NCBI GenBank assembly: GCA_049999725.1
Contig: JBNGIS010017893.1
Span: forward strand, 1-53,227
Direction: 5' to 3'
Length of the DNA stretch: 53,227 nt
From: Haplomitrium mnioides
Lineage: Eukaryota; Marchantiophyta; Haplomitriopsida; Calobryales
The position numbers and the translations under genes are program-made. How positions within the stretch are numbered: the first letter of the stretch is position 1; each line of letters starts with the position of its first letter. The notes under the pieces are model-generated. The model saw only the letters and a program-made list of their open reading frames with translations, was not told where the DNA came from and searched no databases. Below are positions 21,901 through 31,900 of this stretch, one piece after another.

Positions 21901-24663
21901 GTTCTATCATTCCAAGTCAAGTGAATGACAAACATACTATAAATTAAAACCCCTAAAACTATACAATAAACAAATGGAAATTGAGATATTTTAGTAAATG
22001 TCAATTAAAGTATATCAACTTCACTACAATAGGTAGTCTGAACTCTCTGACTATAACTTCTTCCTTCAGCATTCTCTTACATATAAGATTTTATGATTTC
22101 AAGTCAATTGAATGACAATTACACTATGAATTTAAAACCCTAGAATTATATAGCAAACAAATGGGAATTGAGATATTTAGGTAAATGTTAAATAAAGTCT
22201 CTCAACTTCACTATAGTTGGTAGTCTTGACTCTCTTATTATAATTACTTCCTTTATCATTTTCTTGTACTTGTGATTCTATGATTCCAAATTAAGTGAAT
22301 TCCAAACACACTATGAATCAGAAAACCTATACTATACAACAAATAGATAGAAATTGAAATATTTCAATAAACATTTTAACAACTTCACTACAATGGGTAG
22401 TATGGACTCTCGTATTATAACTACTTCCTCCACTATTTCCCCATATCTAAGATTCTATAATTCCCAGTCAAGTGAATGACAAACATACTATGAATCACAA
22501 GCCATAAAACTATATAACAAACAAATGGAAATTGAGATATTTCAGGAAATGTCAAATGAAGTCTGTCAACTTCACTACAATGGGTAGTCTGGACTCTCTT
22601 AATAGAACTACTTCCTTCGTCATTTTTTATACATGTGGTTGCATCATTCCAAGTCAAGTGAATTACACATACTCTATAAATCACAAACCCTACATTTATA
22701 TAACAAACAAATAGAAATTGAGATATTTTAGTAAATGTCAATTAAAGTATATCAACTTCACTACAATAGGTAGTCTAGACTCTCCGACTATAACTTCTTC
22801 CTTCATCATTTCCTTTTACATAAGATTCTATGATTCCAAGTCAAGTGAATGACAAACACACTAAGAATCACAAACCCTAAAACTATATAACAAACAAATG
22901 GAAATTGAGATATCTAGGTAAATGTCAAATGAAGTCTATCAACTTCACTATAGTGGGTAGTCTCAAATCTCTCATTGTAACTACTTCCTTCATCATTTTC
23001 TTGCACTTGTGATTCCATGATTCCAAGTTTAGTGAATTCCAAACATATTGTGAGTAAAAGACCTTAATACTATACAACAAAGAGATAAAAATTGAGATAT
23101 TTCAATAAACATTTTGTCAACTTCACTATAATATGTAGTGTGAACTCTCATATTATGACTACTTCCTTTATCATTTCACCATACCTAAGATTCCATGATT
23201 CCAAGCCAAGTGAATGAAAAACACACCATGAATCACAAACCCTTAAACTATATAACAAACAAATGGAAATGGGACTATTTCAATAAATGTCAAGTGAAGT
23301 CTGTCAACTTCACTACAATGGGTAGTCTCAACTCTCTTATTATAACTACTTCCTTCATTATTTCCTCATTAATGTGATTTGATGATTCCAAGTCAAGTGA
23401 ATGACAAACACATCATGAATCACAAACCCTAAAACTATATAACAAACAAATGGAAATTGAGATATTTTAGTAAATTTCAATTGAAGTCTATCTAGTTTAC
23501 TATGATTGGTAGTCTTGACTACTTTATTATAACTATTTCTTTCATCATTTCCTTGTGCATGTGGTTTCATGATTCCAACTCAATTGAATGACAAACAAAC
23601 TATGAACTAAAAACCCTAAAACTACAACAAACAAATGGAAATTGAGCTATTTCAATAAAAAATTTGTCAACTTCACTACAATGGGTAGTGTGGACTCTCG
23701 TATTATTACTACATGCTTCATCATTTCCCTATATCTAAGACTCCATGATTCCAAGTCAAGTGAATAACAAACACGCTATGAATCACAAGCTCTAGAACTA
23801 TAAAACAAACAAATGGAAATTAAGATATTTCAGTAAATGTCAAATAAAGTTTGTCGACTTCACTTCAATGGGTAGTCTGAACTCTCTTATTAGAACTAAT
23901 TCCTTCATCGTTTTCTTATACATGTGGTTGTATCATTCCAAGTCAAGTGAATGACAAATACTTTATAAATCACAAACCCTACAACTATATAACAAACAGA
24001 TGGAAATTGAGAAATTTTAGTAAATGTCAATTAAAGTATATCACCTTCACTACAATAGGTAGTCTGGACTCTCTGACTATAACTTCTTTCTTCAACTTTT
24101 CCTTATATATAAGATTCCATGATTCCAAGTCAAGTGAATGACAAACACACTATGAGTCACAAACCCTTAAACTATATAACAAACAAATGGAAATTGAGAT
24201 ATCTAGGTAAATGTCAAATGAAGTCTTTCAACTTCACTATAGTGGGTAGTCTCGAATCTCTTATTATAACTAGTTCCTTCATCATTTAGTTGTACTTGTG
24301 ATTCCATGATTCCAAGCTAAGTGAATTCCAAACATATTATGAATCAAAAACTCTAATACTATACAACAAAGAGATAAAAATTGAGATATTTCAATAAACA
24401 TTTTGTCAACTTCACTACAATAGGTAGTGTGGACTCTCATATTATAACTACTTTCTTCATCATTTCCCCATACCTAAGATTCCATGATTCCAAGTCAAGT
24501 GAATGACAAACACACTATGAATTACAAACCCTTAAACTAAATAACAAACAAATAAAAAAGAAGATATTTTAGTAAATGTCAAATTAAGTCTGTCAGCTTC
24601 CCCACAATGGGTAGTCTCGGCTCTCTTATTATAACTACTTCCTTCATCATTTCCTTATACATG
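13000..24663. repeat. 187-bp satellite, array 1 (about 62 units)
   Basis: Tandem repeats of a 187-bp AT-rich unit: the anchor GATTCCATGATTC occurs at 13195 and 13382, spacing 187, and the pattern continues to 24663. Common words are CAAGTCAAGTGAATGAC, AATCACAAACCCTAAAACTA, GGAAATTGAGATATTT, CAACTTCACTACAATGGG and ACTACTTCCTTCATCA. A shorter variant, about 10 bp less, has CAATAAA...TTTGTCAACTTC in place of AGTAAATGTCAAATGAAG. Units differ from each other by an estimated 10-20%. Local irregularities include an 8-11 bp expansion near 13569 and a broken unit near 18415. Short open frames in it are chance. No gene is present. Confidence 0.97.
21906..24333. repeat. Higher-order repeat structure inside satellite array 1
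   Basis: Two independent variant markers recur at the same spacing. The marker with ATCATTCCA in place of ATGATTCCA lies at 21906, 22643 and 23932. The marker GTGAATTCCAAAC lies at 22295, 23032 and 24321. Both give intervals of 737 and 1289 bp, close to four and seven 187-bp-class units including short variants. The array was therefore partly amplified as multi-unit blocks. Earlier parts show the same markers at less regular distances. Confidence 0.75.
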
Positions 24664-24789
24664 TGTCATGCGCATACACATTGCTTACATAACTACATCA
24701 TCCACACACATTCCGTGACCTCTACAAACATACAACAGATAATGACAAACAATTGAGTCTCATGCGCATACAATGCATGAGACCCCACA
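24664..24789 (-). repeat. Extra partial LTR (first 126 bp) at the outer edge
   Basis: On the minus strand it starts TGTGGGGTCTCATGC right after the end of the full LTR and stops at GCGCATGACA, where the satellite resumes. It aligns base for base over 126 bp with the start of the full LTR (25180-25055), with about 12 differences. Together with the right-hand piece at 36198-36460 it would make up one whole LTR. Confidence 0.8.
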
Positions 24790-25180
24790 TGCTTTTCTTC
24801 GAGTGATGTCTTCTCGAAGAAATTCCAAATGTGTGTTGATCTTCCGATAACAGAACCAGCACACCTTTGCTCACAAGGAATCCACGCTTCTCCAAGAACT
24901 GCAATACTTTAGCTCCCCTCTTAGTTCATACAAAATGAAAGACATCGAAAGATAACCTTTTGATGAGAGTACATCGCCCTATATACTAAGGCACAAAAAG
25001 GCAAAAAACTTAAAATGTCTAAAAATAGAAAACTACATGGAATGTCGTGACAACTGTCATGCGCATACACATCGCTTACACAACTACATTGTCCACACAC
25101 ATTCCATGACCTCTACAGACATACAATAGAGAATGACAAACAATTGAGTCTCATGCTTATACAATGCATGAAACCTCACA
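24790..25180 (-). repeat. 3' LTR of the methyltransferase element (391 bp)
   Basis: On the minus strand it begins TGTGAGGTTTCATGC directly after a purine tract and ends ...GAAGAAAAGCA. A TATA box is present at 24979-24985. In the middle is the near-palindrome TGACAGTTGTCA (25050-25061 region), which looks like an LTR-LTR junction itself. That leaves an alternative LTR frame, running TGTCAC to GCATGACA. I prefer the first frame because of the purine tract. Confidence 0.75.
24979..24985 (-). promoter_or_regulatory. TATA box of the methyltransferase-element LTR
   Basis: Minus strand TATATAG in TTAGTATATAGGG, conserved in the right-hand LTR piece at 36387-36393. The position in the LTR fits a U3 core promoter. 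Confidence 0.55.
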
Positions 25181-25193
25181 ATCATCCCCTTAG
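25181..25193 (-). promoter_or_regulatory. Polypurine tract of the methyltransferase element
   Basis: Minus strand CTAAGGGGATGAT immediately before TGTGAGG. This is the usual plus-strand primer context for plant LTR elements and is the main reason for placing the 3' LTR start at 25180. Confidence 0.65.
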
Positions 25194-25350
25194 TTGGTGG
25201 TCAGGTCTCCTAACAGTAGCTAGCCATCTATCTTTTAGAAAATTGATATACACCTACTAATGCAAAGACTAGGAGGTCGGGTGCAATGGAGCACCATTGT
25301 TCACCTCCTATAATCTATACCAACCCTAAACTCAATGGAAACTAGTTGTT

Positions 25351-25936
25351 TTATGAACAGTGAGGGTAGAACCATGATCCGCCAGAAATAGTAGCCAATA
25401 GAGGCGTCAAATATGACATATGCCATCCTCTAGAACATCTAAAAAATCAACATAGTGGTTGCCTTCTGAGGAGAACCATATAGCACGCACTTCAAACCTG
25501 TAAGAACTTGTGCCACATTGAAGTCCACAGTGCCATCGATGTTTGGAAGGTGACAAGGTGCATAATTGCACACATAATCCTTCCAAACCATGTCATCACA
25601 TACCTCCATCTGCAAAACTCCCGAAGACAATACTTGTACATGCAAAATACGGTGCCCAATAGTCACTTCAAGTGTCGTGGGTGCGATTAGTTGCAAATAA
25701 ACACAATCACTAAGATAAAACCTCAAAATCCTAGCGCGATATCCACCTCCATGTATGGTAGCATATCAAAAAGTATCACGATGTTGAGCAATGGCAAGGT
25801 TGTCAAACACCATGAGCATGAGTCTCTCAAATACCCGAGCTCTCGCTGAACACACTTGCATCCAAACATCTGGATCGTCCAGATCCACAACCATAGTGAC
25901 ATCATGCCGAATAGAGGAGGGTAAATCAGGGTCCAT
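25351..25936 (-). pseudogene. Integrase-tail-like region ending in a PHD finger
   Basis: From a Met at 25936 the frame reads MDPDLPSSIRHDV, VVDLDDPDVW, LAIAQHRDTF, a stop, then YATIHGGGYRARILRF and APCHLPNIDGTVD to a stop at 25439. The RF-x-x-x-D-x-VYLQ pattern resembles the C-terminal region after Ty3 integrase cores. A shift of two bases then leads to CSRGWHMSYLTP, SGGSWFYPHCS and a stop at 25351. With LKCVLYGS upstream this is a PHD-finger pattern (C4HC3): three or four cysteine positions are Tyr or Phe, while the CSRGWH core, WF and final PHC remain. PHD fingers read histone tails, so this may replace the chromodomain as a targeting module. Now inactive. Confidence 0.75.
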
Positions 25937-26660
25937 CTTATCAATCTAGACTTCCAAATTCTGAGCCATTTTCCACATGAATCCTACAATCCAAATAAAA
26001 CCATACAAATCCATGGCGTTGCTCAATCTCAGCGACATTAGCAACAACAGTAGTACCAGTAGACAACCTCATTGCTTGCTCTCTCTCATCAGGGTCGGGT
26101 TCCACCAGTCTCTGCAAGGTTGCATCCCAAATAAAACCAATGCCTCTTGCTTGAAATATAGAAAATGCAAGATGACCCACTAGTACATCAATCGACCCCA
26201 CTCCAACTAAGTGGTCCGCTCCCAACAATAAAATATCGGCTGACAATGCCTGCAGATAACCATGCATTGCACTAACTAAAAGCAATCATAGAAATTGCTC
26301 AACCATCAGTGCCACATGCCTCAAACAGATTATGTGGGCAATCTCACCCTTCTCCACATACAAATACCGCCAAGCTTGAATCCTTGCCTAAAGCACAGCA
26401 GCCAACACTGCATTGATGCCTCCAAACAACTCCAACAAACAAATACCATCAGTAGAATATTTCCACGAAATCGACATAGTATCTAATGGTGAAAGATCTA
26501 TAGGTCCATGTGTGACAGAACCATCCAGTGCAGAACCTGGCGCAAATACATCTTGCCAAGCATCCTCAACCAACTTGGACGCTTGTACGTGCCACAACCT
26601 TTCCTTACTTCCACTCATAGGAATCACCTCACCTGACAACAATGATGCTGGCATCGCAAC
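25937..26660 (-). pseudogene. C5-cytosine DNA methyltransferase-like domain in a retrotransposon
   Basis: In one frame with two stops, the minus strand reads DGICLLELFGGINAVLAAVL, which fits the SAM-binding motif I of C5-cytosine methyltransferases (LF-x-G-x-G). Then come RYLYVEKGEIA (motif II, acidic residue for the ribose), ALSADILLLGADHL (motif III region) and SIDVLVGHLAFSIFQARG, the motif IV position, where the Pro-Cys of the catalytic loop is missing. IWDATLQRLVEPDPDEREQA and RLSTGTTVV resemble the C-terminal part. After a frameshift AMDLYGFIWIVGF closes the domain. It sits between protease and the integrase-tail region, so it belongs to the retrotransposon polyprotein. At roughly 220 residues it is short, and the middle (motifs V-VIII) may be deleted. 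It cannot be catalytic. Confidence 0.72.
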
Positions 26661-27260
26661 CTCTAAATACGCCTTCTCAATAGAAGAAGTGTCGGTTGCA
26701 TATGCATTCCCCTCAGTAAGTCAAAGTAGTCAGTGATGACCCCCAAAAATGTTGATAATGCCATAGGCTGTGAAATTGGACCCCCAACTGGTCCATTGAA
26801 TCTGATAAGAAACCTGCTCAATCATGCCTCTCCAGATCGCCATCCAAGCCGATAGAGCACTGACTCGTCCCAAAAATCAATAGTGAACCCCATGGGATAT
26901 AACATTGTACACCCCACCAAAACATCATAAGACTCGACCTTGGTAAGTATGACCCAAACACTCACATGTGAGCTATCTGTGGGATAATCAGCTTGTACTC
27001 TAGCTTGATCTCTCCACGTGTAATATGTTGCATGAGTAAAGGTCCTCCCAATGAAGTCTAAATCGGAAAAGAGTAGATCTCTACATCTCCTTGCCTCAAT
27101 CCCAATCTCTGCACAACTGACTTACCTAACATCAACGACTGCACACTTATATCTAAAAGTACTCTGGCTGGTCTGTACACCACATTTGAAGGATCGACAA
27201 GTTGGAAAGTACCACTGTGATTGTCGATAGATAGTAGCATCTTGAGTCTCTCCACATAGT
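26661..27260 (-). pseudogene. Aspartic protease region of the methyltransferase element
   Basis: The frame from 27255 reads FQLVDPSNVVYRPARVLLDI, then SVQSLMLGKSVVQRLGL. In retropepsins this site is D-S/T-G-A, so the catalytic Asp (codon at 27153-27151) remains but the Gly is Ser. After a frameshift, SYDVLVGCTMLYPMGFTIDF and W-x-E match the typical continuation of this family's protease. It lies between gag and the methyltransferase domain. Confidence 0.72.
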
Positions 27261-27641
27261 GTGGCTGTCAACTTGAACACTTCAGTTGGTGTGACTCCTC
27301 CAATCAACACATCCCTAGTTGAAAGCAGTGGTTTCTCGACCACTAACTTGGCTATCTCTATAGCCAAAGATGCACTCCCCTCCACCTCAGCTGACCTCTC
27401 CATCCCCTTGGAAGCATGGGACGGACACATGGATGTGGTCTTCACCAAATTTGTCAACTCAAATGACTGTGGAAGTCTTACCTACCGGTGAGCATCCCCT
27501 TACCTGAGCTCTAGTCATGGCAGCTAGCTGCTGCTCCAACTGTGCGATCCTAACATCTTTAGAATCCACAATAGATGTTGGAGCACCCATCATAGCTCTC
27601 CCAGTTGGTGATGCTCCTCTACCATAACCACCTCGCCTACC

Positions 27642-28913
27642 TCAGCCTTGCTCACATGTGCAAGCTCCTCCTCGTCGTAGCTCTAGGTGAAGTGAAAAAC
27701 ATCGGTCCCTAGTGTGATCCATAACCCCATAATAGTCACATTGTTGTTGGCCAGCTGCACCTGCATCTCTAAAATGCGTTACTCGTGGCTTCTTCGCCTC
27801 TAGACATAGCCTCTGCATATGATCTCCACCACAAGTCCAATAACCTAATTGCTGACCTGCATAAGGTGGCAAAGATGACTGTCCTCCAGCTTTCTGACCC
27901 TTCTGTGGTGCAAACTGTGATGTAAACATGGTTGGAGATGCAAAATTTGGTGTTTTCTTATGAAATCCTACAGTGACCACTCTCTCATTCACGAGGTTGA
28001 GCTCTATGTGCTCTGACAATGTAAACACAATGGCAATAGTGGGATCAGAGTCCCTGAGAAGGGTGGCATCTCTCACTCTCCTCTTCAAATCCCTATCAAG
28101 GATGGAGTACCAAAACTGTATAGCCTGAGCCTCTATCACTCCTTTCATGACATTGATGAGCCTTTTCATCCTAGTGTAAGCTTCCCTCAAGCTCTGTCCA
28201 GTCTTGAGCTGGAACTCCTCAAGACTCTTCATCTTGTCCGTCCTTACGCCTTGGTAGTTCTGTCTGAAAAGCTCAAAAAACTCAACCATTGGGTTAAACA
28301 CTGGAACCGCTCTACTCTCTATTGCACTGATTGGAACATAGGTACTAAAAACTCCTCCTACCCTTGAAGCATTGATATTATGGCTAGTACCAATAGAGGA
28401 TGTTGTATGGGTTGTAGGGTAATATGCACTTACCCTTCCACCATTGATGATGGAGACATGATTGGGTGACCTATATTGTCTCCACTCCTCAATCTCAGTC
28501 AAATGAGCCTACCTGAATTCATGGTAATCATCCATAGGCGACCCTTCCAAGTGCTGAAACAAACCTTTCCATGTCATGAAAGTTGTAAGGAGAGCATAGT
28601 TCCGCAATGTTTGCACATCACATAAAGTGTCAAATTCTTGGATGAAATCATCCAGATCAATGGTGCCTACTCCACTAGAGAACCTCCTTGGCTCTATTGT
28701 GGCCCCATACATCTCATCCATATCCCAAGACAAAGGGGAATGTATATGAGTAATAGGAAGAGTTGCCTCTTCTTCGTTCGATGTATGGTCACTTACCAAC
28801 TGTTGAGTCGCTCTTACTGCATGTCGGAATTGAATGCCACTGCAAGTGATGCCGTACCATAACCTTCTACCCTCTGGCTGCGTGTTGACCTTTGCTGATC
28901 TGAACTCACTCAC
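27642..28913 (-). pseudogene. gag of the methyltransferase element
   Basis: A single frame with one TAG at about 28511-28509 gives about 420 codons from MSEFRSAKVNTQ. The capsid region includes VPVFNPMVEFFELFRQNYQG, LEEFQLKTGQSLREAYTRMK, IQFWYSILDRDLKRRVRD and FTLSEHIELNLVNERVV, a Ty3/gypsy gag pattern. Two zinc knuckles follow, reading YWTCGGDHMQRLC and CDYYGVMDHTRDRC, each with one ligand Cys replaced by Tyr. A Gly/Arg-rich tail and the coil-like IAQLEQQLAAMTRAQ extend past 27642 after a stop. This frame is better preserved than the chromovirus copies. Confidence 0.85.
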
Positions 28914-31900
28914 AGCTCACAGGTTGTGCTATTGCCACTCAGCCATTTGCCCACAAGTCGGTTGATTTGAGCAAATCAACACAAGTGACCCTTCCTTCTC
29001 TTCTAGATAGGGTACACCTTGCTTGCAAATCCTAGTTGATTGGTCTTCTTCTCAAACTAGGAACAGAATTTTATCACTCTTCTCTTAAGCACTGCAGACC
29101 AATCTTCGGTTTCTTGCAAACACGCTTTCAGACTTTCCTGCTTCACTTCAGCGAAAGTCTAAGCTTCCAGATAGCCTACGCCCTGGGAGCGTGCTGGTGG
29201 ATTCATGCCACCGTTGCACTGCTCAGGGGAGGGTCTGGTTTAGTCTCTCTGAACTTAAGAATTATTTTATTTTTCTGAAAGTTTTGTTTTTAATTTGATT
29301 AATGTTTAGTTACCTGCAGTTCTGTGTTGCAAACAAATTTCTGGCAGCAGGTCTTTTTGAACCTCTCACCTGCGAATAGAGTGCTGTGCTCTTCTAGGTC
29401 ATACCAAGGCTGCTCTATCAGCCCAAAACAGAGTAACTCCCCCTTTCAACATTTTGTCATAGCTCCTTCCTAACAAATAGTATGAGAGCACGCTACCCAC
29501 TCTGGCTGAAAACCTTCAGCTTATAACAGAGCCTACTCCTACTTTAGGCCAAAATTGGTTGAGCGTAGTTCATGCACACAGTGGAAATGTCACTATGCAC
29601 ACACACTGGGTGCTTCAATCTGCCATACTCCAACTTTTGCCCTGTGAAGCTAGAGGCTTCGCCGGTTTCTCCTCATGTGACTTTGATGTTGAGTGCACAT
29701 TTAAGATGAGAGGGGGCTGAAGTGTGGCTGCACTCATCAATACACAACAATTTCTACAACACTCAACAAAAATGTAAGTACTCAAATCGATATTTGGAAA
29801 TTTCCAACTCTTTACTCCAAATCTTCTCACACACACATCACTCTTGCTCTCACCCTTCCAACTCTCAACACACTCCTTAGTATATGGAGAACCCCTCCTC
29901 AAGTGCTTGCCCTCCAATGCATCTCCAAAGTAACTCCTCCAAGAGCTCCTCCAAGCGCTTCTCCAAGTCTCAAGTCTCCAAGTGTAGAATGAGGTCCCCA
30001 AAAAGAGAGGGTGTAATGAGGTCCCTTCTCTCTCTCCTCCTCCTCATTATATACTAACTAGAAAGTAACTAGGAGTAAAACTAGATATTCTATCACCCTA
30101 GGTAAAGAATCTAAGGTGATTAACTCTCCAAATATTAAATCCTACTTATACTCCTAAAGTATCTCCACCTTTTGTTTTCTTCTTCAAGAAGAAGCTTCTC
30201 ATTTGGAGCTTCTTCTGTCAAAGAATGTATACAAGTTGTCCTATACTTTTATCCTTGTATTTATCCCTACAAACAATTCCTAAAATGATGCCTCGAGATT
30301 CCCTCAAAGAATAAGTCAAAGAGCAAATTGACTTTTCTTGACTTTTCTCCTCTTTAGTCTATTCTAGAAGAATCTCTATAAAATCCTTAATACTTAATCA
30401 ATTTGCCTGTACTATAGCTTGTTGGAAAGCTTGTTAAATAGGCTTTCTACCCATATAATAATATTTGTATTTTCTAATATCTAGATACTCTCTGTTTTGG
30501 CTTTTCTGTATAGCACTATTACAACTTTGACCGGTTATAACTCCTGGTTTACAAATGATTTTTCACTTCTGTAAATTATACTAGTTACTATAACAATATA
30601 ATATACTCCTATAAAATATCAGACCCTAAACATTTCTAATAAGAACATTATTAACTCTGTACACATATTAAGGAAAAACCGAAAAAATGGAAGTTTCCTC
30701 TCATGGCTTCAAAACCCACTCCCATATGTCTCTCAATATATCAGAACTATACCATGACTACCAAAGCCTGAAATGGCCCACATATGCGTTTCATGACTTC
30801 ACAGCCCAGAAGAACCTCCGCACTTGGAGCTTGCTAGTGCACACTTCCAACACCTTCACAAAGCTCAACTCAAGGTTCTAGTCTGGCCTCTCCTCAACTT
30901 TAGCAACTCTGTAATCCTGAAGTGAAATCATCTTGATATGACGGCAAAACATTTTGCAGCCTTTCCTTTACAGCCCTAAAATAGTCCTACAATAAATTGA
31001 AATCATGTCTTGGCTCTTTTCTGCTCAAAAATTTCCGCTCCTTAATTGTATTTATGCTCTGTTCACAATCATTGCAAGCTGATGGTTGAATGTCCTGTCT
31101 TCCCTTTTGCAAGACAAAAAAGCTCGCGGAGAGAGCAAGAGCAACATTTTGCTTGTAGTAGAACAAATTGTGGACAGCCAGCAGAGAGAAGGAAAATTGT
31201 CAACCAAGAAACACTCCTAGAAGAAACTATGGATACAACCAAATCCCTAAATTTCCTGCAGCAACAACTCGCTGCTTTATATAATTCCTCAATCTGCAAT
31301 GTTCTGCCTGAGCCAAACCTCTTGTGAGTTCCTTCCACAAAAACTACATCAGCACAGAAAGTTGTAAAATCTCTCTTTTGCCAGATCTGCCTCTGACGCA
31401 GAAATTTGAGTTGCCAGTAGTTGGAGAGTTGTCAATTACGTCTGGAACAACCACCCTTGGAAAATACTCCTGCTCTAGTAGACCCTTACTCTCATGTAGC
31501 AATTTTGCGTGAGTACTTCTGCTTAGACCTTCTTTCAAATTCTTCAATAATAGAAATTTCCAAGGTTGCAGGTTTCCCAAGCAAATACAGCCTCCTCATA
31601 CCACGAACATGCAATTGATATCAAGAATAGCTCAAGCCAATTGAAGCTTTGTTCCCAATGTGCATTCAATCTAGCCTCCACCTTCAATGAAGCCTATTTG
31701 AATCTCTGCTCAACCAAACTGCTTGAGGAAGAATTCTGAACTCTGCGATTTGGCCACCAGAAAAGAAGGGAAGTAGCCAAATCCCTACTTAGCGATGTCC
31801 TTTCTCAAAATATGAGCAGCAAGGCTCTGCATTTCAGAATCCCTACGATTCCTCTTGATCAACCTATGAAGATTGGATGCCGTACATAGAAGAATGAGGC

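Noticed and set aside
13000-24663. Many open frames of 60-115 codons in the satellite on both strands
   Set aside because: They repeat with the 187-bp unit, share the same peptide text in different states of decay, and show no domain. A unit of 187 bp also shifts frame at every copy.
24664-25185. Simple tandem duplication of an LTR by unequal crossing-over
   Set aside because: It explains the left side but not why the right-hand LTR lacks exactly the 126 bp found alone at the left edge. The circle model explains both with one event, though I cannot exclude two events.
29470-29495. Possible plus-strand LTR end plus Met primer-binding site (CCTAACA, then TAGTATGAGAGC)
   Set aside because: Two mismatches to the primer site, no matching LTR start found and no coding region in that direction, so it is mentioned only as a hint of a nested element.
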